Positions 35,966 through 44,110 of a DNA stretch of 64,000 bases are shown piece after piece. Within the stretch, counting starts at the first letter, position 1. The number at the start of each line of letters is the position of its first letter. The translations under genes and the position numbers were made by a program. The notes beneath the pieces were generated by a model. That model was not told where the DNA came from and ran no database searches. It worked only from the letters and a program-made list of their open reading frames with translations. Origin of the DNA: Burkholderiaceae bacterium DAT-1 (GTDB lineage Bacteria > Pseudomonadota > Gammaproteobacteria > Burkholderiales > Chitinimonadaceae). The stretch is from assembly GCA_019084025.1 (NCBI GenBank), contig JAHRBI010000001.1:248001-312000 (forward strand). Reading direction: 5' to 3'.

Positions 35966-36889
35966 TTACTCATAGATTCCAGAGTAATCCGAAACTGGGT
36001 CATCGCCTGACTCTCGATATCTGGACGAAATTGCCCACATATCTGCCTCACTGATACCATTCTCTAGATTTTGCACGATTGCGCGTCGACATGCTTCCAG
36101 CCTATTAGTGCCATAGTTCAATTCAGAGGTAGTTCCGAGTGGATGTCCCTCTCGAACTATTACCGGGATAAATGAATCATTTACTCCATTTGGGAATTCA
36201 GGAATATATAAGCACGTCCGCGCATGCGGATGTATTCCAGTTAAAGTCGCGAGAAACCTGTTAGTTAATGATTCGACATCATTGACAAATTCAGATTTTG
36301 AGGTAAATGGGGCTCCATCATGCGAAAAAAAGAAGGACCTGATAACACTATATCCTTCACTGGTCGTATATTGTCTAGCCCAAGCATTGTCACACAGCCA
36401 CCAAAGCAAAATTTTGATTTGCTGATTAGAGGATACCGCCACAATCGGTGCGGCTCTATCTTTGGAAGTGGCTGGCCACGCACGCAGCGCGGAGGTGTAG
36501 TCAGTAAGGTAATTTACATCAGGCTGAGAGTAAGAAAAGTGACTGCCCCTAGCTGAATGCCCTAATTTGATGCTTACCAAATCCGCTAGCTTGTTTGCAA
36601 CTTCAATTGGACTGGACTGTTGGTCGCGAAACCATATAAAGTGATCTGCTTCACTTCGTCCGTGAACAAAAACTCTGGCTACGCCGAAAAATGTATCAAA
36701 ATCGTCGTTGTCGGGTTGCTTAGGAACGACTGCAGACATTGCATTCCAGTCACGAAATCCGCAAGAGCGCGATATAACCTCCAGCCACTGACCAAGTTTC
36801 AGATGTGTAGAAGCATCAGTGATTAAAGCTGACGAAGCTTTCAGATAGGCTGCAACTTGTTTCGCCTCGAATGAGGTGAGATGGGGCAT
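35966..36889 (-). CDS. Unknown island protein with N-terminal GFRDWN motif
   Basis: 307 residues, no signal peptide or clear membrane segment. The first 55 residues (FEAKQVAAYLKASSALITDA, then CGFRDWNAMSAVVPK) look like the short helical module with a GFRDWNxxSA motif that I remember at the N terminus of various plasmid and island proteins, including glyoxalase-related ones; it is followed here by a larger region I cannot place (VFVHGRSEADHFIWFRDQ, RTCLYIPEFPNGVNDSFIPV). The ATG at 36889 has GGAG/AGTAAG-like bases upstream. Codon use is looser and AT-richer than in the core genes. Cargo or defence function is possible but unsupported. Its only same-strand neighbour is the small Cys-rich gene. 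Confidence 0.65.
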   Translation of the reverse strand: MPHLTSFEAKQVAAYLKASSALITDASTHLKLGQWLEVISRSCGFRDWNAMSAVVPKQPDNDDFDTFFGVARVFVHGRSEADHFIWFRDQQSSPIEVANKLADLVSIKLGHSARGSHFSYSQPDVNYLTDYTSALRAWPATSKDRAAPIVAVSSNQQIKILLWWLCDNAWARQYTTSEGYSVIRSFFFSHDGAPFTSKSEFVNDVESLTNRFLATLTGIHPHARTCLYIPEFPNGVNDSFIPVIVREGHPLGTTSELNYGTNRLEACRRAIVQNLENGISEADMWAISSRYRESGDDPVSDYSGIYE

Positions 36890-37770
36890 GACTTACTCCT
36901 CGCAAAGCACGCGATAGAACAGGCCTCCCGTTTCCGTTCAGTGCTCAATTGTGGAGCAAAGCAGCGAAATAACAAATAAAACAGGGATTCACCATGCCCA
37001 AGTGGGCGGAAGGGGCAGGCTCCCATAAGCCGCATAGGATCGTATCTTATAGGGCATATGGAGCGCAAGCGCAGATCATGAAGACGAGTATTGCTCCTGA
37101 TGGCTGCGTACCCGATCTGCCCTTTCGAAAAAGGGCGGGCAAGGCAACCAGAATCGTCCGCGCTGTCATGCAACACTTGGTATCTGATCGCGTATTGTCG
37201 AAAAAATCTACCCAGCATGCGAAATTGACCGAAACATACGCCTATTGTTGAATGTGCCACGACCACCACCAATCAGAGAGAGATTGATAGAAACTACCAA
37301 TGCCCTCCCAAATACGTCACGCACCCGCACTATCACCCCCCTCATCCAAAACACACGATTTGCCCTCCCTGCTATCCCAAATTTCACGCAAGATTTACAC
37401 CATGAATATAAATATTAAATATCTATCTTGCATTGGGGCGCATTGAGCCATACCTCCTTGGATGCTGCCGCAAATTAACCTCCCAAAAATTTTCTTTTAA
37501 ATCAAACACTTCACATCAAATTTAGCAGCATGTACAATACCCTAACTGGAGCTTGTTTAGTCCACATGATCATTAAAAAAGCGGACAAACAGCTTCAGCA
37601 TCGCGTAAATGCAAGCGGGTCATTGATGCCCTGATTGCATCTGGTATAGGCGCTCGTACTGCTCATCTGGTTTAACCCTGTGAACGTACGAACTGTACGC
37701 GCATGAATGCATAAGGAGCATCAGGGTCATTTGCATCAACGCTTCATAATCCATTGAAGAAAGTTTTGAA
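36890..37770. other. Long intergenic region of the island, possible origin
   Basis: About 880 bases without a supported gene. Short frames exist on both strands (for example 36994-37251 plus) but match nothing I know. The part from 37300 to 37500 is AT-rich and carries several copies of a CCCTCCC/CCTCCCAAA-type motif (near 37303, 37366 and 37482) and a long AT stretch (AATATAAATATTAAATATC at about 37404). It lies directly upstream of the replicative helicase gene, so a replication origin is conceivable. Confidence 0.3.
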
Positions 37771-39045
37771 ATGACTATCGACATTGACAGTATTATTAAC
37801 AACACAATTTATTTAAGCTCTGGCAAGTTCTTTCAGTACAAATCTCCTATTTGGAGTGAAGTAAATGAAGCAGAGCTTAGGAGTATGATATTCAATACAG
37901 ATAAAACTATACTCAGCAGCAAAACAAATGATATTTCAAAGCACATTGAACTTATCAAACTTTCAAAGTTTACACACCCCCAATACCTTCCAGACCATCT
38001 TATATGCCTGAAAGACTGTTTTCTGGATCTTGAAAAGATGGAAACTGTACCGCTATCTAGCAAGTACTTTACAAGAACCTATCTTGACTATTCAGAAGCA
38101 GGGATTGTGGATGAAAATAGCCAACCGCACAGATTTCTTGAATTTCTTAACAACATCTTTAGCACCGATGATGATAAATGTCAAAAAATCATGTTGATCC
38201 AAGAATTCATGGGCGCATGCCTCAAGCGCGACGCCAAGCGCTTGGGCAAAATGATCTGGTTCATTGGTAATGGATCAAATGGAAAATCGGTACTGACAGA
38301 CGTAATTAAGGCGGTCATCGGACGACATAATTGCTCCAGCATTGAACTACACGACTTTGGTGGATCAAGGCCGTTCAATACAGCACAAATAGATGGGAAA
38401 CTACTGAATGTAAGCTCGGAAGTTAACCCACGCAAGAAGCTAAATGAAAGCACTTTGAAGGCACTTATCACTGGCGATAGCGTTCAAGTCGAAAATAAGA
38501 ATGAGCGAGCTTATAGTCTTGATAACACAGCAAAGTTCTTGGCATGCATGAACGACCTCCCACCACTCACCGATCTGAGTGATGGCTTTATCCGCCGAAT
38601 CAAGATTGTTGAGTTCAACGTCACTGTTCAGAAGGATAAGCGAGACGTCAACCTGTTGGAAAAACTGCTAGCAGAACAAGCTGCCATCTTCAGATGGGCG
38701 CTTGAAGGGCTAGGACGACTTGTGGAAAATGGAGACTACACTGATGTACCATCAAGTAATCAGGCCATTGAAAAATTTCTGCTCTTTAACGATCCAATTG
38801 CGACCTTTCTGAAAGAATACACCGACGATAGTGAACCGATCGTAATTGAAAAGGCTCACATTTACGACCTATATCGTAATTACTGCCATGATAATGGCAT
38901 TCGCGTTACAACCAGCAGTGTTTTTGGTAAGCATGCAAAAAAGTTTGGGGTCAAGCCCACTCATTCTGACAGTGACAGCCAATATATAATTAGACTTAAA
39001 AGAAAATACAAAGATCGTTTTACATATAAGTTATTAGAAGACTAG
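37771..39045 (+). CDS. D5/P4-type phage-plasmid helicase (primase domain absent)
   Basis: 424 residues of the superfamily 3 helicase type found at the C-terminal side of phage P4 alpha-like and D5-like primase-helicases. A D5_N-like segment (about 65-150, PDHLICLKDCFLDLE) precedes Walker A FIGNGSNGKSVLTD (residues 164-177) and motif B/C stretches DGKLLNVSSEV and KFLACMNDLPPLTDLSDGFIRRI. A primase-type C-terminal helical domain ends the protein. The N-terminal archaeo-eukaryotic or TOPRIM primase domain of P4 alpha is missing; the whole protein is about half the length of P4 alpha. This is the replication gene of the island. Strong terminator downstream. Confidence 0.88.
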   Translation: MTIDIDSIINNTIYLSSGKFFQYKSPIWSEVNEAELRSMIFNTDKTILSSKTNDISKHIELIKLSKFTHPQYLPDHLICLKDCFLDLEKMETVPLSSKYFTRTYLDYSEAGIVDENSQPHRFLEFLNNIFSTDDDKCQKIMLIQEFMGACLKRDAKRLGKMIWFIGNGSNGKSVLTDVIKAVIGRHNCSSIELHDFGGSRPFNTAQIDGKLLNVSSEVNPRKKLNESTLKALITGDSVQVENKNERAYSLDNTAKFLACMNDLPPLTDLSDGFIRRIKIVEFNVTVQKDKRDVNLLEKLLAEQAAIFRWALEGLGRLVENGDYTDVPSSNQAIEKFLLFNDPIATFLKEYTDDSEPIVIEKAHIYDLYRNYCHDNGIRVTTSSVFGKHAKKFGVKPTHSDSDSQYIIRLKRKYKDRFTYKLLED

Positions 39046-39113
39046 GAAAGCCCCCCCACAAGAACTTCTCATATCTATTTGATAAATTTCGGACGTTTTA
39101 ACCGAATCAGATT

Positions 39114-39144
39114 AAAAAAGGGAACCAATCTGGTTCCCTTTTTT
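39114..39144 (+). terminator. Terminator after the island helicase
   Basis: AAAAAAGGGAACCA (39114-39127), loop ATC, TGGTTCCCTTTTTT (39131-39144). Perfect and symmetrical, so it can act in both directions. Confidence 0.9.
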
Positions 39145-39242
39145 ATTTCACGGGACGAATTACGTGTCAGAAATACCGCGACGTATTCACATAAGAAACG
39201 TGCATATATAAGGACATGTCTTTAACAGCAAGGCATTGTCCA

Positions 39243-39353
39243 ATGAACAACACCGACCCTCTCGAATCGCTCTACCTTCCATTTGAAAATTTCAAAGAAT
39301 ACCTGCCATCCGAAATTGAGATCGATTTCGAATTGCACGTCAGGATATCTTAA
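39243..39353 (+). CDS. Possible small acidic protein, 36 residues
   Basis: ATG 39243 to TAA 39351-39353. The product starts MNNTDPLESLYLPFENFK and is acidic (several Glu/Asp). AAGG lies about ten bases before the ATG. No family recognised. It opens the run of small plus-strand genes that continues to the integrase; a stop at 15 bases before the next start supports a polycistronic layout. Confidence 0.4.
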   Translation: MNNTDPLESLYLPFENFKEYLPSEIEIDFELHVRIS

Positions 39354-39368
39354 TCAAATGGGGGCATT

Positions 39369-39884
39369 ATGAATCGTCCGTTGCATAGCAATGAATTTCT
39401 ATTAATAAAAGAAGCACAAGCAAAAAAGCTACGCTCCAAATCCAAAGGAATGCTTAGCTACCAGCTATTAATTGAACCGGATAGATCTAATCTATGGATT
39501 CGAATTACGGGCAATGAAGGAAGGGGCTATTTCAATGATCATCCAATGAGCTGTCAATCGATTTCCAGCCTGATATCGACACAGAATCAGGAAAAGGGGT
39601 TTAGCGCGAAATTACTAAATTCAATTACTTCCGGACGCAGTACAAATAATGCTTATTTTCTCGCTGCAATCCTGATTAACGAAGGAGTTATCAAGCCTGA
39701 CCCTAATGGTGGTCCGTTACTTTTCCTAACCGAAAACGTCAGTCAATGGCTATCTTCGCAATTATCCGGAAATGGTACCACAATCATACTGGAACCAAAG
39801 GTGAAATCAAAAGCACTCTCCACAAGCAAAGAAGCGATCAGCAAGCCAATCAGTCATCACTCCAAACGGAACAAACAGCCATGA
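39369..39884 (+). CDS. Unknown island protein, 171 residues
   Basis: No family recognised. A soluble protein with a mixed alpha/beta pattern (GMLSYQLLIEPDRSNLWIRI), a long helical centre, and a basic C-terminal tail (SKPISHHSKRNKQP). No catalytic motif is obvious. The N-terminal half could be a small DNA- or RNA-binding fold, but nothing proves this. Its TGA overlaps the next ATG (ATGA), so the two genes are translationally coupled. Confidence 0.6.
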   Translation: MNRPLHSNEFLLIKEAQAKKLRSKSKGMLSYQLLIEPDRSNLWIRITGNEGRGYFNDHPMSCQSISSLISTQNQEKGFSAKLLNSITSGRSTNNAYFLAAILINEGVIKPDPNGGPLLFLTENVSQWLSSQLSGNGTTIILEPKVKSKALSTSKEAISKPISHHSKRNKQP

Positions 39885-40246
39885 TTGAAATCACTGATAC
39901 CTCGCAGCTGGGATGCTTAACAGATGACCGCATGGTTTCATGCATCCAGACATACATTGGTGAATGGGATACAACATGGGCCCCGTTCGACTGGCGGGAA
40001 TTCGGGAAAATCTATGTCTTTGAGCATGGTGATGGTGCAATTTGCCCTCCCTGCCCTCCCTTCATCTCTGAGATCGACGGCTTACATTTTGATGTCTGCT
40101 ACGAATGGCTTGAAGATAAAGATACCTTCTTCGAGCTATCGGTAATCACGTGCGATGCAGGTGACTTCTATCTCGTCCTTATCCCCAAAAAAACAGGCAT
40201 AGACGCTCGTCTTCTCGCTGCCTGTCAAACCGAAATCCTCGCCTAA
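39881..40246 (+). CDS. Unknown acidic island protein, 121 residues
   Basis: Starts at ATG 39881, overlapping the previous stop by four bases. Strongly acidic, with several Trp residues (YIGEWDTTWAPFDWREFGKI) and a CPPCPP segment at about residue 55. It ends in a regular alpha/beta stretch (GDFYLVLIPKKTGIDARLLA). Acidic small proteins in mobile elements often act as DNA mimics or immunity/antirestriction factors, but no known anti-restriction motif is visible here, so this remains open. Confidence 0.6.
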   Translation: MIEITDTSQLGCLTDDRMVSCIQTYIGEWDTTWAPFDWREFGKIYVFEHGDGAICPPCPPFISEIDGLHFDVCYEWLEDKDTFFELSVITCDAGDFYLVLIPKKTGIDARLLAACQTEILA

Positions 40247-40314
40247 CCCTGTCATTTGATTGTGCGCATGCAATTCAGTTTGCAGGCATTGTCACACCTA
40301 TCAGGAGCAAATGT

Positions 40315-40596
40315 ATGCACTTACGTGCACTGTTTCTTCCAGGAAACATAGTAGCTACGCCAACTGCAATGAAAATCGTCAAAAGTCATCGCATCACGAT
40401 TGCCAGTTTACTTGCGCGCCACTTGTCCGGAGATTGGGGCAACGTCGACCCTGATGATCAAACTGCCAATGATCTGGCTATATATAGCAATCAGCGGATA
40501 TTGTCGTCATTCATTCTTGGAAAGAGCGATACGGTCTGGGTTATCACTGAAGCGGACAGGCATCAGACCACTATCCTGCTGCCGGGTGAGTATTGA
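40315..40596 (+). CDS. Small mobile-element family protein, 93 residues
   Basis: Belongs, from memory, to a family of roughly 90-residue proteins common on plasmids and integrative elements, with the pattern LPGNIVATPTAMKI (start), LLARHLSGDWGNVDPDD (middle; RHxxGDWG), NQRILSSF, and TVWVITEADRHQTTILLPGEY (end). Its function is unknown. The next gene starts within its stop codon (TGATG), so expression is coupled. Confidence 0.8.
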   Translation: MHLRALFLPGNIVATPTAMKIVKSHRITIASLLARHLSGDWGNVDPDDQTANDLAIYSNQRILSSFILGKSDTVWVITEADRHQTTILLPGEY

Positions 40597-40784
40597 TGAG
40601 TACACCCGACAACGCCGTACTGAAGACTTGGCTGGAAAATCAGGAGGCTGATGTTCGTGAGTTCTTCGAAGAGCGAGCGGCCATCCGTGAACATGATGCC
40701 GGACTTTCGCGATCAGAGGCAGAGCTTCTTGCTTGGGCTGATACACGAGTGTTTATCCGGCGTAAAACCCGAAATTTTGATTGA
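40596..40784 (+). CDS. Small island protein, 62 residues
   Basis: ATG 40596 overlaps the TGA of the previous gene. The product begins MSTPDNAVLKTWLENQEADV and contains the stretch FFEERAAIREHDAGLSRSEA, followed by ELLAWADTRV. The ERAAIREHDGGLxRxxAE pattern recurs in short proteins of integrative elements, often at the end of the same cassette. It is charged and helical. No function is known. Confidence 0.65.
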   Translation: MSTPDNAVLKTWLENQEADVREFFEERAAIREHDAGLSRSEAELLAWADTRVFIRRKTRNFD

Positions 40785-40792
40785 TACGTATA

Positions 40793-40830
40793 TTTGGGCC
40801 CATTCTGTGTTCAACAGTTTTTGGGCCCAA
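40793..40830. repeat. Two direct copies of the palindrome TTTGGGCCCA
   Basis: TTTGGGCCCA at 40793-40802 and again at 40820-40829, start-to-start distance 27 bases. Each is centred on the perfect palindrome TGGGCCCA. They lie just after the small-gene cassette and about 180 bases before the first integrase, a possible operator or integrase arm-site pair. Confidence 0.6.
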
Positions 40831-40859
40831 TTTTGCGATCCAGACCAGATAGGGACCGG

Positions 40860-41006
40860 ATGCCACCAGAAATCAGCATGCCAAACATAATCGGCCCTGC
40901 CAATGTCATCGCTGACGAGGCTTCCCGACAAATAACAGTCAAACTTTATAGAGCGTGCAAAGGATTTGATCTCCTAGGCACATCCCATCTTCGCATCCGA
41001 GACTGA
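40860..41006 (+). CDS. Possible small protein before the integrase, 48 residues
   Basis: ATG 40860 preceded by AGGGA; stop at 41004-41006, six bases before the integrase start. The product ends RACKGFDLLGTSHLRIRD. No family recognised. It may be a real small gene coupled to the integrase or a leftover frame. Confidence 0.3.
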   Translation: MPPEISMPNIIGPANVIADEASRQITVKLYRACKGFDLLGTSHLRIRD

Positions 41007-41011
41007 TTCAT

Positions 41012-42181
41012 ATGCATACCCGTCAGTTCCGATTTTCGAAAAAACTAGTAGACGCCCTTCCCGCATGTCCTGCGGAAAACAAATCAAAGGAGATTGAATA
41101 TAGTGATGCCGAAGTGACCGGCTTGAGGCTTCTTGTAAATAGGATCGGTCGGAAGTCATTCTTATTCCGCTATACCCACGATGGCAAAAAGCGGTCCATG
41201 AAGATCGGCAAGTACCCTGATATTGACATTGCAGACGCGAGAACAAAAGCATTTGAGCTCCGCGCACTGCTAGCCAAAGGGGTGGACCCACAGGGAATGC
41301 AGGGGAGGCAAATGCACAGTCTCACCTTCCGGCAGTTTTTCGCGGAGCACCTCTGGCCTCATTTTGAAGCCACAAAACGCAGCGCCAAAGCCGATGAAAG
41401 CCGAATCCGCTGCCATGTACTACCAGCATTCGGGGAACGGAACCTTTGCGATATCACTTCACTTGAGCTTCAGCAATTTCATAACAGGAAAAAACTCGAG
41501 CTCTGCCCCAGTACAGCCAACCGCATCTTCGAATTGATCCAAAGGGGGTATAACTTAGCAAATCTGTGGGGGCTTGTTGATCACAATCCAGCGAAAGGCA
41601 TCCGTCTACACAGAGAAAACAACCGTCGTGAACGTTTTCTTTCTGATGATGAACTGAGACGATTTCTTACTGCACTCAAAAACGAGAAAAACCGCTCTGC
41701 TGCAGATGCATTCTTATTCTTGCTGGCAACGGGATCACGGCGTGAAGAGGCCTTAGGTGCAAAGTGGCAGGATGTCGATTTAGATAAGCGGGTTTGGTAC
41801 CTACCTCATACCAAGTCCGGGAAAAGTCGCTATGTTTTGCTGAACGATACGGCACTGGATGTCCTGAATGCTCGTAAGCTCACGGGTGCCGGTGCGTACA
41901 TTTTTCCGGGCATAAATGGTGAACGTACCAGCAATCCGACTCGCGCCTGGAAGCGGGTTCTTCAGGCTGCGGGTATTGATCCGTCAGGGATGCGGATTCA
42001 TGACCTTCGACACACCCATGCATCGTATCTGGTTGGCGTAGCAAGCCTTCATGAAATTGCTGGTCTTCTTGGTCATGCCAACACCACGACAACACAGCGT
42101 TATGCGCACCTTAACTCTGACCGGCTGAGAACAGCCAGCGCCCATGTATCCACACTGATCAAGGAGGCAAGTCTAGGATAG
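41012..42181 (+). CDS. Tyrosine integrase, P4/DUF4102 type
   Basis: 389 residues. An N-terminal DUF4102-like arm-binding domain (LRLLVNRIGRKSFLFRYTHD, GKKRSMKIGKYPDIDIADAR) precedes a SAM-like core-binding domain and the catalytic domain. Catalytic residues: Arg in LLATGSRREEALGAKW, HDLRHTHAS (His-x-x-Arg), LLGHANTTTTQRYAHL (His and nucleophile Tyr). All are present, so it should be active. This is the integrase type usually found for islands in tRNA genes. It sits in the middle of the island, not beside attL. A terminator follows at once, then the AlpA-like gene on the other strand. Confidence 0.93.
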   Translation: MHTRQFRFSKKLVDALPACPAENKSKEIEYSDAEVTGLRLLVNRIGRKSFLFRYTHDGKKRSMKIGKYPDIDIADARTKAFELRALLAKGVDPQGMQGRQMHSLTFRQFFAEHLWPHFEATKRSAKADESRIRCHVLPAFGERNLCDITSLELQQFHNRKKLELCPSTANRIFELIQRGYNLANLWGLVDHNPAKGIRLHRENNRRERFLSDDELRRFLTALKNEKNRSAADAFLFLLATGSRREEALGAKWQDVDLDKRVWYLPHTKSGKSRYVLLNDTALDVLNARKLTGAGAYIFPGINGERTSNPTRAWKRVLQAAGIDPSGMRIHDLRHTHASYLVGVASLHEIAGLLGHANTTTTQRYAHLNSDRLRTASAHVSTLIKEASLG

Positions 42182-42186
42182 GCATG

Positions 42187-42213
42187 AAAAAGCCCGCATA
42201 AAGCGGGCTCTTT
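42187..42213 (+). terminator. Terminator of the first integrase
   Basis: AAAAAGCCCGC (42187-42197), loop ATAAA, GCGGGCT (42203-42209) then CTTT. Six bases after the stop codon. Confidence 0.8.
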
Positions 42214-42273
42214 CGTCATCTCAATTTTTTCAACGATCTTCAAAATCAACTAATTACTTAACTTATCAACCGA

Positions 42274-42307
42274 TACTGCTAACTTCGAGGTACTGCTAAC
42301 TTCAAGA
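42274..42307. repeat. Two tandem 17-bp repeats
   Basis: TACTGCTAACTTCGAGG (42274-42290) and TACTGCTAACTTCAAGA (42291-42307), 15 of 17 identical. They overlap the 3' end of the AlpA-like gene. Confidence 0.7.
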
Positions 42308-42505
42308 ACGGTCTGCGATGAACTTCATTACTACCTTTTTGCTGTACCTGACACTACGACCAATCCACACCGGATCAGGAAGCTGGCGACCTTGGTCTTT
42401 TAGCCTGTCCTTTTCCAGCGACGATGGGGACACTCTGAGTATCTTCGACACTTCCAAAGTCGTCAAAAATGAGTCATCGTAAAACGCGGTACTTGTAGTC
42501 TGCAT
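42302..42505 (-). CDS. AlpA/excisionase-like helix-turn-helix protein
   Basis: 67 residues with a winged HTH of the AlpA/MerR-like excisionase group: FLTTLEVSKILRVSPSSLEK is the helix-turn-helix and WIGRSVRYSKKVVMKFI the wing and following helix. Such proteins direct excision or activate integrase genes in P4-like elements. It lies between the two integrases, 136 bases upstream of where the second integrase ends, and reads on the same strand as the second integrase. Confidence 0.82.
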   Translation of the reverse strand: MQTTSTAFYDDSFLTTLEVSKILRVSPSSLEKDRLKDQGRQLPDPVWIGRSVRYSKKVVMKFIADRS

Positions 42506-42641
42506 GTTGATTCCTTACTTTCGGCAGATTACATATAACGCTTGCTGTCGGATCCGGGTACCAGCCTGCCGAACCTCCGGCAACCAGCTCCAAACAACAG
42601 GGAGCCGGAATATACCTAAATTTTCCGACACGAACAATGTG

Positions 42642-43883
42642 TTACGCATACTTTTTTTCAGGGGAAACATTCATGGAATGTTCGTTCACCGCGTAGATCA
42701 AGTCATTGGCATGCTCATGCACATAACGCTTGGTCATAGCCATGCTTGAGTGGCGTGCTGCAGCGGATACCAGATGAAATGGGGTTCCATTTCCTGCAAG
42801 GCTGCTACAAAACGCGTGGCGCAAATCATGAATGCGGAAGCGCCGCTTACCCGACTTGACCAGCCCTGCCTCTTTACAGATTCTGTCAAACACACGTATC
42901 GGTCGTGCGATGCACCCATCTTCCGAGGTTCCGCTGAATACATATGCATTTGTTGAACGTGAACGCATAGCTGTGAGAATAGTGGCAGCAACATCCGGAA
43001 GGTAGATTTTCCCCTTCTTACCTGACTTTTGCTTCGTAATCCGCCATTCATTGGCATCCAGATTCAAATCATCCCACTTAAGATGTCGAGCCTCACCCAA
43101 CCGAGCACCGGTAAGTAGCATCAGCATGAGCATGGATGCAGCTGTGACAGCCTCATCACGCATTGCAGCATCTAGAAATGCCCTCATATCATCTTGTGAC
43201 ATAAAGTCATCAGGCCGATTTTCTACCTTGGTCCGACGCACTTTGGCTGCTGGACTGGTCTCGATGAACTCCAATGAGACAGCATGGTTGAAAATTGCCT
43301 TGGTCAACTCAAGAATGTGATTGAGCGTGGCGGGTGCAGGCACCTTTCCGGTCTCCTTCGACGGCGTGATCGCCATGGTAGATAACATTCTTTCAACGTC
43401 AATCACGCGAATTCTGTTGATGAATGACTTCCCGAGTGCAGGCGCAATCCAGTTTGCGAATCGGCTCTGATCAGTGTGTAGCGTGCGCTTACGAAGTGAT
43501 GCCGAAGGGACGTAATGGTGGGTGAAAAAGTCCGAAAGAGTAAGACCTTCACCTCGGGACATGAACTTGGTTTTTCCGGCAGCAACCGATGCCCTTACGG
43601 CCTGATTACGTTCTCTGGCCGTCGAGACACTAACAAACTCTAACTCACCCAGTCGCTCCTTTTTGGATGAGCCTCGATGAGCTATCCGAGCGTAAAAAAC
43701 GACTTTGCCGCTAGGGTAGACGACTGCACGCAACCCCTTGCTTTGAGTGTCATTGCATTCGAGTTGCTTGACCTGATTCGCCCGCAGATTGCACGCAACA
43801 TCTTCCAAGGCAGCCTTGGAAAACTTGAACGAGGTTTGAATCGGCATGTTGTGGCTTGCCGTGGCCTGACTTTGGATGGACAT
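42642..43883 (-). CDS. Second tyrosine integrase, different subfamily
   Basis: 413 residues, unrelated in detail to the first integrase. The N-terminal DUF4102-like part is divergent (CNDTQSKGLRAVVYPSGKVV, FYARIAHRGSSKKERLGELE). The catalytic domain has Arg in LLLTGARLGEARHLKWDDL, RIHDLRHAFCSSLA, and the terminal AARHSSMAMTKRYVHEH with His and Tyr. In the second motif the usual LGH is ARH. The start at 43883 is well supported: AGGAGG lies about six bases upstream. It is on the minus strand, reading towards the AlpA-like gene. It may drive the restriction module or be the remnant of an earlier integration. Confidence 0.9.
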   Translation of the reverse strand: MSIQSQATASHNMPIQTSFKFSKAALEDVACNLRANQVKQLECNDTQSKGLRAVVYPSGKVVFYARIAHRGSSKKERLGELEFVSVSTARERNQAVRASVAAGKTKFMSRGEGLTLSDFFTHHYVPSASLRKRTLHTDQSRFANWIAPALGKSFINRIRVIDVERMLSTMAITPSKETGKVPAPATLNHILELTKAIFNHAVSLEFIETSPAAKVRRTKVENRPDDFMSQDDMRAFLDAAMRDEAVTAASMLMLMLLTGARLGEARHLKWDDLNLDANEWRITKQKSGKKGKIYLPDVAATILTAMRSRSTNAYVFSGTSEDGCIARPIRVFDRICKEAGLVKSGKRRFRIHDLRHAFCSSLAGNGTPFHLVSAAARHSSMAMTKRYVHEHANDLIYAVNEHSMNVSPEKKYA

Positions 43884-44051
43884 AGTAACCCTCCTGTTGA
43901 CGAGTTACTGGAATCAGTTTAGCACGGCACGGCATGAACCTTCCATAGAACCTGCCTATGTAGCTTGGCAAGTTGTACCCATATGGCCATGGAGTTTCGC
44001 TATAGAGCGCCCCAAATTTTAGGCCATTTTTTTGGCCACTTATTTTCTGTA

Positions 44052-44085
44052 TTGACAGCAAAATATTTTGGCAGTACATTGCCAA
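44052..44085 (+). promoter_or_regulatory. Promoter of the candidate endonuclease with overlapping palindromes
   Basis: TTGACA (44052-44057), 17-base spacer, TACATT (44075-44080). The spacer contains the perfect palindrome CAAAATATTTTG (44059-44070), and the -10 box is embedded in TTGGCA-GTACAT-TGCCAA (44068-44085). Such dyads over a core promoter are typical repressor sites and could control the timing of restriction. Confidence 0.65.
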
Positions 44086-44110
44086 CTCAATTTGCCATGG
44101 GAGTTTCACA

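Noticed and set aside
36841-37272. Overlapping frames of 143 codons (minus) and 85 codons (36994-37251, plus)
   Set aside because: Both lack a ribosome site and family resemblance, and they overlap each other; kept only as intergenic sequence.
37620-37805. A 61-codon minus-strand frame across the helicase start
   Set aside because: It overlaps the helicase start and has no ribosome site; composition follows from the AT-rich region.
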